A stretch of 5,553 bases of DNA from Candidatus Competibacteraceae bacterium. GTDB lineage: Bacteria; Pseudomonadota; Gammaproteobacteria; Competibacterales; Competibacteraceae. A program made the translations under genes and the position numbers. The stretch covers positions 1-5,553 of the forward strand of contig JAAUQA010000253.1 of the NCBI GenBank assembly GCA_012032855.1. The letters run 5' to 3'. A model generated the notes under the pieces. It was given only the letters and a program-made list of their open reading frames with translations. It made no database searches and was not told the DNA's origin. Shown in pieces: positions 1 through 5,553 of this stretch (its first letter is position 1; each line of letters begins with the position of its first letter).

Positions 1-569
1 ACTTCCAGATCGCCGGGCGTCAACAGTGAACCGCATAACAGCATTCACTTGCCGGGACCGCCGACCGGGATGGGTTCCTGCACTGCTGCTCGGCGCTACC
101 CAAGCATCAATCATGGCGCGCACGGTGATCGCAAAGCCGGTTTCCAGGCACCCGTAAAATCCGGTGTATTGACGGGCAAAACTCTGACCGATTGGAATTG
201 CGGATATTGTTGCCGGAATTGCTTGACGACCCGCAAGATGTCGGTGCCTTGGGCTTCCGCCAAACTGGTGGTTAACAATCCCACCACAGCGGGCCGCGCC
301 TTTTCGCAGACGGTTTTCAAGCCTTCAATGATGCTGTCATCCCCGCCCATGATGCTGGACACCGAATCCAACGCGGTGGTTTGTAGCGGAATCGGCTCGC
401 GGAAATGGCGCACGAAAAATACTTTGGCGAAAGCGCTACAACCTTGGGAACCATGCAATATCGGCATGGCGCGATCCAAACCCAGCAGAGCCAGGGTCGC
501 GCCTACCGGTTGGCTGGTTTTTAACGGACTGACGGACAGGGGTTTGTGGCGTTTAATGATTTCAGCCAT
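1..569 (-). CDS. nifN: NifN, FeMo-cofactor scaffold beta subunit (partial, two apparent frameshifts)
   Basis: NifN pairs with NifE to form the NifEN complex, the cytoplasmic scaffold that receives the NifB product and matures it into the FeMo-cofactor precursor. The start at 569 ([10 protein letters not shown]) is chosen because a strong GGAGG lies 6 bases upstream (complement of 576-580); an in-frame upstream ATG at 587 has less support. Family hallmarks follow: [38 protein letters not shown] and NTPDFTG. Cys44 matches the NifN ligand of the NifEN [4Fe-4S] cluster known from Azotobacter. The frame breaks after Gly140 (about 150-152), where one base appears missing. Family sequence then resumes as [18 protein letters not shown] up to RQVN, and an apparently extra G at 42 shifts the frame again to [13 protein letters not shown]. 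About 189 residues are visible of a family length near 450; the rest lies beyond the left edge. The gene overlaps nifE by 8 bases, indicating translational coupling. Identity as NifN is near certain; a VnfN/AnfN-type paralogue is less likely but not excluded. Confidence 0.93.
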
Positions 570-1970
570 GAACGGCCTCCGGTGCATCCTGCGGTGTAGT
601 CTGCCAGGGTGCCGGTTGACGCACTGCCGACCAAATCGGGCTTTCGATGGTGCGGACGAGTTCCCGCGCCAACGTCACCATGCCGCGATAACCGGCGTAA
701 CCGTGTTCGCGTTCCTGGTTGATGTCTAAAAACGGTAGCCGTGCTTTGAGGGCGGTATACATATTGCGACCACCGGCGACCAACAGATCGGCCTGTTGCT
801 CGCGGGCGACGCGCAGCAACGCTTGCGGGTTACCGTCGTCGATCATGCGCGCCTTCTCGCCCATCAACGCCTGAATCCGGGCTTTGTCTTCCTCGGTGGA
901 TTTCTTGGTGCCGGTCGCCACCACTTCAACGCCTAAATCCTGCAAAGCAGACACGATGGACCAGGATTTAACGCCACCGGTGTATAGCAACGCTCGTTTA
1001 CCGGTAAGCCGTTCACGCCAGGGTGCCAATTCAGTTTTTAGGGCCGCTTCCTCGCGGGCGATTAGGGCTTCGGTGCGGGCGATCAAATCGGGATCGTCGA
1101 GCAATAACGCGAAATCCCGCAACGCATTAGAGGTGTCGGCAATGCCATAGAAACTACCTTCAAACCAAGGAATGCGATAACGTTCTTGGAGTTTACGGGC
1201 GACATTAAGCAGCGCCCGCGAGCAGACCACCATGCTCACTTGCGCGCGGTGCATGGTCTGCACTTCCCGGTAGCGGGTATCGCCGGATAAGGTGCACAAC
1301 ACGCGCAAGCCTAATTCATCGAATAGGGGTAGGACATTCCAGAATTCGCCGGCGATGTTGTATTCGCCGATTAGATTGACATCGTAAACTTGCAAATCGG
1401 GGCGACGCGGGTCCACCGGCGGCGGCTCCGGTTCGCGGGTGCCGACCACATGATCCAACATGGTTTCACCAGCGATGCGGTTACCCATGTTTTGGTGCCG
1501 TAGAAACCGGCAGCGTCAACCGGCACCACCGGCACGTGCCAACGCTCTTGCGCGGCCTTACAGACCGCCACCAAGTCATCACCGATCAGCGCCGGCACGC
1601 AAGTGTTATAAACGAATACGGCGGCAGGCGCGTGGCTGTCGATAGCCTGTTTGATGGCGTGAAACAAGCGCTTTTCGCCCCGCCCCATGATCACATCTTG
1701 TTCAGTCAAGTCTGTGGTCATGCCGATTTTGAACAGGGTAGGACCGGTGGAACGGGTGCCGCGATTGTCCCAAGAACTGCCGGCGCAAGCGATAGGCCCA
1801 TGAACGACATGGGCCACATCGGCAATCGGCAATAGGGTGATCTGAGCGCCATCGAAGGCGCAGCCCCCCGCTGTGGCACCGGGTTTTGGGCGGGCGCAGC
1901 CGGTCTTGGCTTTGGTATTATGCTCGCAGGCCGGCTCATTCAGGAGGGCGGCGATTTCGCTGGATTTCAT
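562..1970 (-). CDS. nifE: NifE, FeMo-cofactor scaffold alpha subunit (one apparent frameshift)
   Basis: NifE is the alpha subunit of the NifEN scaffold for FeMo-cofactor biosynthesis, homologous to NifD. The ATG at 1970 gives [18 protein letters not shown]; a TTG two codons upstream is a possible alternative, and the ribosome-binding site is weak. Motifs include [47 protein letters not shown] and [12 protein letters not shown]. In the second half come [24 protein letters not shown] and [20 protein letters not shown]. Cys37, Cys62 and Cys124 match the [4Fe-4S] cluster ligands of Azotobacter NifE, and reconstructed Cys250 matches the residue expected to hold the cofactor precursor. The frame breaks at an AAAA run (TTTT at 1490-1493). 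One more A gives [12 protein letters not shown], the family sequence, and a protein of 469 residues, normal for NifE. The two observed halves are 1489-1970 and 562-1488. It lies 71 bases after nifF and overlaps nifN. Confidence 0.95.
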
Positions 1971-2041
1971 GATCAAGTCTCGGGGTTGACGTGGCAGATC
2001 CCGCGTTCGCGAAACCTTCAGGATTAGGCAAACGGACTCGA
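1971..2041 (-). other. nifF-nifE intergenic spacer, no promoter seen
   Basis: This 71-base gap separates the nifF stop from the nifE start. I looked for a -24/-12 element (GG-N10-GC) and a TGT-N10-ACA site on the coding strand and found neither. A small CGCG-TT-CGCG inverted repeat (2002-2011) lacks a following T run, so it is a weak terminator candidate at best. Only a weak GAG-like ribosome-binding site precedes nifE. The simplest reading is read-through transcription from the nifF promoter. Confidence 0.5.
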
Positions 2042-2565
2042 CTATCCCGCGACGGTTTCGCCCAGCAGCACGGGACGGACTAAATCAACCCACTCTTCCA
2101 CGCGTTCTGCGGTCATTTCCGCCTGGTTGTCCTGATCGATGACCAAGCCGACAAATTCGCCGTTTCTGACTGCCTTGGATTTATCGAACTCATAGCCTTC
2201 GGTGGACCAGCGTCCGACCGGATCGGCGCCGAGTTTTTTGAATTTTTTATACATAATGCCGAGCGCGTCGACGAACTCATCCGGGTAGCCGTCTTGATCA
2301 CCCAGTCCGAACAGCGCGACGGTCTTGCCGGTGAAATCGACACCTTCCAGTTCCGGCATAAATTCATCCAAGGTTTCCGGTAGTTCGCCGTCTCCCAAGG
2401 TCGGGGTGCCGAAAATGATGGCGTCATAGGCTTGCATATCGGCAGTGCTTGCCTTGGTGATGTTGAACAGATCGACCTCCCCGTCTTCAAATTGCCGTTT
2501 GATCATTTTGGCTACTTTGCGGGTGTTGCCGGTATCCGTCGCGTAAAACAGGCCGATTTTGCCAT
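2042..2565 (-). CDS. nifF: NifF, nitrogenase-linked long-chain flavodoxin (apparent frameshift at codon 3)
   Basis: This is an FMN-binding flavodoxin, a soluble low-potential electron carrier; the nif context points to donation of electrons to the nitrogenase Fe protein. The FMN phosphate loop is TDTGNT (residues 10-15), followed by the [10 protein letters not shown] loop (54-63) and the [17 protein letters not shown] loop. The insertion around [20 protein letters not shown] marks the long-chain class. The open frame can be followed upstream into [10 protein letters not shown] with no good start, whereas the correct-looking ATG at 2565 sits one frame off. It is preceded by AGAGG (complement of 2574-2578) at 8 bases spacing. 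Adding one A to the AAAA run at 2557-2560 yields [15 protein letters not shown], the standard NifF beginning, and 174 residues in total, the usual family length. It is the first gene downstream of a sigma-54/NifA promoter and is followed by nifE. Confidence 0.93.
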
Positions 2566-2627
2566 GATAAAAACCTCTGGTTCGATTAGGCAGGAAAAGA
2601 CTAAATGCAGTCGTTGCTAGCCAATTC

Positions 2628-2643
2628 AGCAAACCCTATGCCA
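2628..2643 (-). promoter_or_regulatory. Sigma-54 (-24/-12) promoter of nifF
   Basis: On the minus strand this reads TGGCATAGGGTTTGCT, against the RpoN consensus TGGCACG-N4-TTGCA/T. The invariant GG and GC doublets are exactly ten bases apart. The expected transcription start is near 2617, giving a leader of about 50 bases before the nifF ATG at 2565. Together with the activator site about 100 bases upstream, this is the normal architecture of a NifA-dependent nif promoter. Confidence 0.88.
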
Positions 2644-2675
2644 TCGTTTTATATTTATAATGCACTGAATTTATT

Positions 2676-2688
2676 TACTTTATTGATG
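2676..2688 (-). promoter_or_regulatory. Possible IHF-binding site in AT-rich spacer
   Basis: The minus strand reads CATCAATAAAGTA, which matches the IHF core WATCAA-N4-TTR imperfectly, with one mismatch in each half. It lies in an AT-rich stretch (about 2645-2685) between the activator site and the -24/-12 element, which is where IHF bends DNA at many nif promoters. The position is persuasive; the sequence match is only moderate. Confidence 0.4.
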
Positions 2689-2738
2689 ATGCTTAGGATG
2701 GGAGTGAGGTGCGGTATGCGACAAATGCGGTTAGTGCT

Positions 2739-2754
2739 TGTCTGGTTCGCTACA
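2739..2754. promoter_or_regulatory. NifA upstream activator sequence (TGT-N10-ACA)
   Basis: The sequence TGTCTGGTTCGCTACA is an exact TGT-N10-ACA NifA binding site. Its arms extend to CTTGT/ACAAG (2737-2741 and 2752-2756). It is about 96 bases upstream of the -24 element of nifF, inside the usual 80-150 base range for NifA acting on RpoN holoenzyme by looping. I saw no other exact TGT-N10-ACA match in this intergenic region. Confidence 0.82.
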
Positions 2755-2792
2755 AGAGGATGGGTAGGCAATTCGATGATGATCGGTGGATC

Positions 2793-2826
2793 TGGTGTGC
2801 TTAGATAATGATGATTTTGCACACCA
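2793..2826. repeat. Inverted repeat with 8-base arms upstream of the nif promoter
   Basis: TGGTGTGC (2793-2800) and GCACACCA (2819-2826) are perfect inverted arms separated by 18 AT-rich bases. There is no T run directly after either arm. It could be an operator for a dimeric regulator, a weak hairpin that insulates nif from the neighbouring region, or a relic of a mobile element end. No coding gene covers it. Confidence 0.5.
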
Positions 2827-2841
2827 AAAACCATTGATGTG

Positions 2842-2879
2842 GTGGCAATTCACACCCGCCTAGCTAGGCGGATAAACCT
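2842..2879 (+). repeat. Degenerate CRISPR-repeat-like unit, copy 1
   Basis: Compared without gaps with the stretch 71 bases downstream (2913-2950), about 26 of 38 positions agree. The best block is CAATTCACACCCGCC here against CAATCCCCACCCGCC there, 13 of 15. A hairpin (GCCTAGCTAGGC here) sits at exactly the same offset in both. With only two diverged copies this is not a functional array on the evidence available. Confidence 0.3.
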
Positions 2880-2912
2880 CCCAGGTTCCCGCCAAAACTA
2901 GCGGAAATTCTA

Positions 2913-2950
2913 GTTTCAATCCCCACCCGCCCGGATGGGCCAACAAAACT
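2913..2950 (+). repeat. Degenerate CRISPR-repeat-like unit, copy 2
   Basis: This copy begins GTTTCAATCCCCACCCGCCC and carries the hairpin GCCC-GGAT-GGGC. The GTTTCAATCC start followed by a C-rich stem resembles type I-C and related CRISPR repeats, whose opposite strand ends GGATTGAAAC. The 71-base distance from copy 1 fits one repeat plus one spacer. No third copy is found 71 bases further on either side and no cas gene is in the window, so a solitary remnant or a chance-shaped hairpin element is equally possible. Confidence 0.3.
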
Positions 2951-3008
2951 TTATCACTCATGAGCGATAAAATATCACCTAAATTAAGTACTAAAGTGGC
3001 GGAGAATT

Positions 3009-3358
3009 ATGAGCAATGATGTCTCATGCTGGAAATCTTGAAACACCTTCAGGGTGGCCTGTCTCGTCTCGAAGACGGGCAGCGCCAGACCAATGAACGA
3101 CTGGCAGCGATTGAACATCATATGGCTGGGTTCCACATGACCCAGGTCAGTTACATGGACGAGCTCAGCACTCTCCGGAATCGGGTAGAACGCATCGAAC
3201 GGAGATTAGATCTGGTCCCTTCCCAAGATGTGCGGAATGTCAGCACTAACATCGGCCTGGATGCGATTAGCAAGACCGTGTGCGGGAGGGATGCCGCAGT
3301 CGAGCCTATACGGAGGTATTCACGGCTTGTCTTGAACGCTGTCCGGGTCGATAGGTGA
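3009..3358 (+). CDS. Small coiled-coil protein of unknown function (probable frameshift near start)
   Basis: I do not recognise a named family. From 3026 the frame reads MLEILKHLQGGLSRLEDGQR, then a heptad-like stretch rich in Leu, Glu and Arg up to RVERIERRLDLV (about residue 64), predicting a soluble helical coiled coil. That ATG has no ribosome-binding site, but an ATG at 3009 has GGAG (3001-3004) at 4 bases spacing and gives MSNDVS in another frame. One missing base near 3024-3025 would join the two, which matches the error pattern elsewhere in the window. The carboxyl part after LDLV (about 46 residues to the stop at 3358) is not coiled-coil-like and may be out of the true frame. The gene converges with the histidine kinase; the stops are 15 bases apart. 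Start and end are both uncertain. Confidence 0.6.
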
Positions 3359-3371
3359 TTTTGCCTACCGA
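3348..3371. terminator. Stem-loop between convergent genes
   Basis: On the minus strand TCGGTAGG and CCTATCGA flank an 8-base loop, forming an 8-pair stem with one G-U pair. It starts 3 bases after the kinase stop (reconstructed at 3374) and contains the stop of the small coiled-coil gene in its loop. It has no trailing T run in either direction, so it is a weak intrinsic terminator or a 3'-end stabilising hairpin. Confidence 0.35.
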
Positions 3372-3373
3372 GA

Positions 3374-5151
3374 TCAACGGCGCGGCAAGGTAAAATAGAA
3401 CGTGCTGCCTTTGCCTACTTCGGATTCTATCCAGATTCTTCCCCCATGACGTTCGACGATTTTTTGCACACCGCGAGACCGATACCATTGCCTGAGTAGT
3501 TTTCCCGATGATGCAAGCGTTGAAAAATCAAGAAAATGCGGTCCTTAAACTCAGGGGCGATACCGATACCGTTATCGCGTACAGCAAATATCCACTCATC
3601 ATCATCGGGGATTGCGGTAATTTTGATGCGAGGCGGTGCATCACCGTGAAATTTGATGGCGTTGCCGATCAGATTCTGTAACAACTGTCCCAACTCCGTG
3701 CTATCCGCCTGTAAGATCGGAAGCGGGCTTGGCGTAATGATTTCTGCACTATGTTGCTTAATAACGGTCTGCAAATCCCGGAGCACTGCTTGCAATAGGG
3801 TATTGCAATCCACCGTTGTGAAAGTGTCTTGTTGTGTGCCTACCCGCGATAGCGTCAGCAAATCATTGATCAGGGTTTGCATGCGCTGGGCGCCATCGAC
3901 CGCATAGGCAATATATTGTTGGGCTTTGGCGTCCAGCTGGTCAGCGTAACGCTGTTGCAGTAGGTTGCAGAAACTCGCCACCATCCGTAACGGTTCTTTC
4001 AGGTCATGGGAGGCGACATAAGCAAATTGTTCCAGTTCGACATTTGACTTCTCCAGCATAACGGCATGTTCCCGGAGCTTTCGCTCGCGTTGCGCGACTG
4101 TCTCGGCCATCGCGTCAAAAGCACGTGCCAGTGCACCGAATTCACTGACATCGTTGGCCCATTCCGAGCGCACCGACAGATCACCGGTCGCCATCTTACG
4201 GGTTGTATTCACCAGACTGTTCAAATACCGCAGAATGATCTGATAATTGCCGTACAGCAGTAATAAAAACACCCCTACTAAAGCCAATGCGACAACCGTA
4301 ATGCCTTGCAGGAGAGAGCTCAAAGTGTGTTGCCAAAGCCGGTCTTTATTGTAGAGCACGCTGATATACACATTGAACGGATGATCCTGCGGGATGGTAA
4401 AACCGATGATCTTTTCGTCACCGTCACGCCAGATGATCTCTCCGCTGCCGCTGCCTTGCCAGAGCAGGGCTTGATAAAAAGCGGTATCGACCAGGTTTTC
4501 CCCGACGGCGGCGAAGGCATGGGGATAGCGTGCCAGCACCTGTCCTTGTTGATCGACCATCACAATGGCTGTGCCCTCCGGCGGTGGCGTTTCGGCCAGA
4601 AAAACATCGAACCATTCCATATTCAACACGCCCACTAATAATGATTCAACCTGGTTAGCCGCGTTCACCAGCGGAAGAACGGCAAGCAAGTAAGCATCCC
4701 CTTGGTTGCTGACTAGTGGATGGTCACGGATACGGAAGCTTCGGGTTTGTGCGACTTTTGCGAAAAAGTCTCGGTTCACCGGTGCAATCAGCGGAGCGAT
4801 CGGAGATTGCGGGCAATACAAATCTCCCGTCGGCGAGAGCAAGGCAAATGCCATAAAACCGTTCACTTGACCACCCAACAGACGAGAGGTCGTCACACAA
4901 TCGGGCGGGCTACTTTGAATAGCCGGGATTTGTACGAGCAGGGTAAGAATCTGCTGGATGCTGCGCACCTGTATTTTATGCTCCAGGGCCAGCACGTTGG
5001 CGAGCAGAGTTGCATTATGCTTGACTTGTTCCACCACGCGCCCCTGAGTGAGATACAGAATAACGACCACAGTCGCAATAGTGGCCAAAGCGCCGACCAC
5101 ACTCAGCACTATTAATCTAGCGCGAACCGTGGTGAGATAAAGTCTGCCCAT
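3374..5151 (-). CDS. Membrane sensor histidine kinase with periplasmic sensor and HAMP (frameshift near C-terminus)
   Basis: This is a two-component sensor kinase that should autophosphorylate on His382 and pass phosphate to an unseen response regulator. Residues 13-35 form the first membrane helix. Residues 36-275 are periplasmic, probably a double Cache-like sensor. The second helix is 277-300, then comes a HAMP linker (about 305-355). The HisKA H-box is SHDLKEPLR (381-389), of the type seen in phytochrome-like kinases. The ATPase domain has the N-box [10 protein letters not shown] (Asn497), the G1 box DNGIGIAP (526-533) and the G2 box [11 protein letters not shown] (554-564). The observed frame stops at 3427 after an aberrant tail. 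One extra A in the A6 run (3460-3465) restores [20 protein letters not shown] and a stop at 3374, giving 592 residues. The start at 5151 has GGAG about ten bases upstream. The ligand cannot be named from sequence. Confidence 0.9.
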
Positions 5152-5161
5152 TCCTGACTTT

Positions 5162-5172
5162 CTCCAAGGAGG
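5162..5172. promoter_or_regulatory. Back-to-back ribosome-binding sites of divergent genes
   Basis: The sequence CTCCAAGGAGG carries GGAG on the minus strand (5162-5165), serving the kinase start at 5151. The adjacent plus-strand AAGGAGG (5166-5172) serves the ABC ATPase start at 5185, with a rather long 12-base spacing. Only 33 bases separate the two start codons, so the promoters for both genes must lie inside the opposing coding regions or the leaders must overlap. Confidence 0.65.
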
Positions 5173-5184
5173 TTTTTTATCAGC

Positions 5185-5553
5185 ATGAACCGCGACCCGG
5201 TTAAAGACAACAGCCAGTATGGTTTACCCGCCATTGTTGGCTATAGTGATCCCTTGCTGCGCGTGGAGGAATTACAGGTCGACTTCGCTACTCGCCAGGG
5301 TCGGGTGGCTGCGGTGCGCGGAGTTAATTTTCAGGTAGGCCGGGAAAAACTGGGCATAGTCGGTGAATCCGGCTCCGGCAAATCGCAAACCGCCCGCGCC
5401 ATCTTGGGCTTGTTGCCGAACTCGGGGCGGTTACAGGCTCGCCGTTTGGAATTCGCCGGGATCGATTTATTGCACGCCGGTCGCCACCAATGGCGCGCAA
5501 TTCGTGGCCGACGTATCGCCTTAATCATGCAAGACCCGCATTATTCCTTGAAT
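5185..5553 (+). CDS. Oligopeptide/dipeptide-type ABC transporter ATP-binding protein (partial)
   Basis: This is the nucleotide-binding subunit of an ABC importer of the DppD/OppD group, acting at the inner face of the cytoplasmic membrane. The 123 visible residues include LLRVEELQVDFATRQGRVAA, the Walker A motif GESGSGKS (60-67) followed by QTARAILGLLPNSGR, and the Q-loop MQDPHYSLN (Gln116). The GESGSGKS Walker A and a Q-loop continuing as MQDP with a nearby SLN are typical of peptide/nickel-family ATPases. The signature motif and Walker B lie beyond the right edge. The ATG at 5185 has AAGGAGG upstream and adds about 24 residues before the first typical strand, slightly longer than usual. Substrate cannot be told from the ATPase alone; peptides, nickel or other small solutes are possible. 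No frameshift is seen in this gene. Confidence 0.9.
   Translation, partial: MNRDPVKDNSQYGLPAIVGYSDPLLRVEELQVDFATRQGRVAAVRGVNFQVGREKLGIVGESGSGKSQTARAILGLLPNSGRLQARRLEFAGIDLLHAGRHQWRAIRGRRIALIMQDPHYSLN

Larger units (their letters stand above)
2838..2971. repeat. Cluster of consecutive hairpins in the non-coding gap
   Basis: The gap between the nif promoter region and the next gene is tiled with non-overlapping inverted repeats. In order they are TGTG/CACA (2838-2854), CCGCCTAG/CTAGGCGG (2856-2871, perfect), AACCT-CCC-AGGTT (2875-2887) and AAACTAG/CTAGTTT (2895-2916). GCCC-GGAT-GGGC (2929-2940) and TTTATC-A-CTCATGAG-C-GATAAA (2950-2971, one mismatched pair) complete the row. I see no open reading frame or recognised RNA family here. 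It could be a structured RNA or leader, a group of operator sites, or a degraded mobile or repeat element. Confidence 0.5.

Noticed and set aside
49..729. Plus-strand open frame of 226 codons
   Set aside because: It lies antisense to nifN and the end of nifE, whose protein sequences are clearly conserved, and its translation has no recognisable domain.
2605..2622. Second -24/-12-like element (minus strand TGGCTAG...CTGCA)
   Set aside because: The GG and GC doublets are twelve bases apart, which does not fit RpoN spacing.
2605..2808. Plus-strand open frame of 67 codons with hydrophobic stretches
   Set aside because: It runs over the nifF sigma-54 promoter and NifA site, has no ribosome-binding site and its composition looks like translated AT-rich spacer.
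2838..2854. Second NifA-like site TGT...ACA
   Set aside because: The spacing is eleven bases, not ten, and it lies about 195 bases from the -24 element, so it was kept only as a weak inverted repeat.
2842..2950. Functional CRISPR array
   Set aside because: Only two diverged copies exist, no third copy lies at the same period and no cas gene is present, so it is listed only as a possible remnant.
4720..5115. Plus-strand open frame of 131 codons
   Set aside because: It is antisense to the periplasmic domain of the kinase, has no good ribosome-binding site and no recognised motif.
5331..5528. Minus-strand open frame of 65 codons
   Set aside because: It is antisense to the ABC ATPase region holding the Walker A motif and Q-loop, which is the real coding strand.

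Overview
This window looks like a piece of a diazotrophic proteobacterial genome, most likely gammaproteobacterial. That placement rests on the overall look of the NifE, NifN and flavodoxin sequences, a sigma-54/NifA-type promoter and a moderate GC content. No 16S or other strong taxonomic marker is present, so it is only an inference.

The left part (1-2800, minus strand) is a nitrogen-fixation block in the order nifF, nifE, nifN, with nifN running off the left edge. nifF encodes a long-chain flavodoxin, the usual electron donor to nitrogenase. nifE and nifN encode the NifEN scaffold on which the iron-molybdenum cofactor precursor matures. A textbook -24/-12 element and a TGT-N10-ACA NifA site lie upstream of nifF. 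No promoter is evident in the 71-base nifF-nifE spacer and nifN overlaps nifE, so the block is probably one NifA-activated transcript.

The middle (2755-3358) is a nif-to-non-nif boundary. It holds an inverted repeat (2793-2826), then about 135 bases tiled with consecutive small hairpins (2838-2971). Two of these hairpins sit in a degenerate direct repeat with a 71-base period that resembles CRISPR repeats. A small plus-strand coiled-coil protein gene of unknown function follows.

The right part (3374-5553) holds a membrane sensor histidine kinase on the minus strand. Divergent from it, with only 33 bases between start codons, is the start of an oligopeptide/dipeptide-type ABC transporter ATPase that runs off the right edge.

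A property of the whole window matters to any reader: five of its six genes are interrupted by single-base frameshifts, and reading frames of normal family sequence resume straight after each break. Three breaks fall in A/T homopolymer runs that are one base short; two more are single missing bases and one is a single extra base. The simplest explanation is sequencing or assembly error, so the genes are annotated here as reconstructed coding regions rather than pseudogenes.
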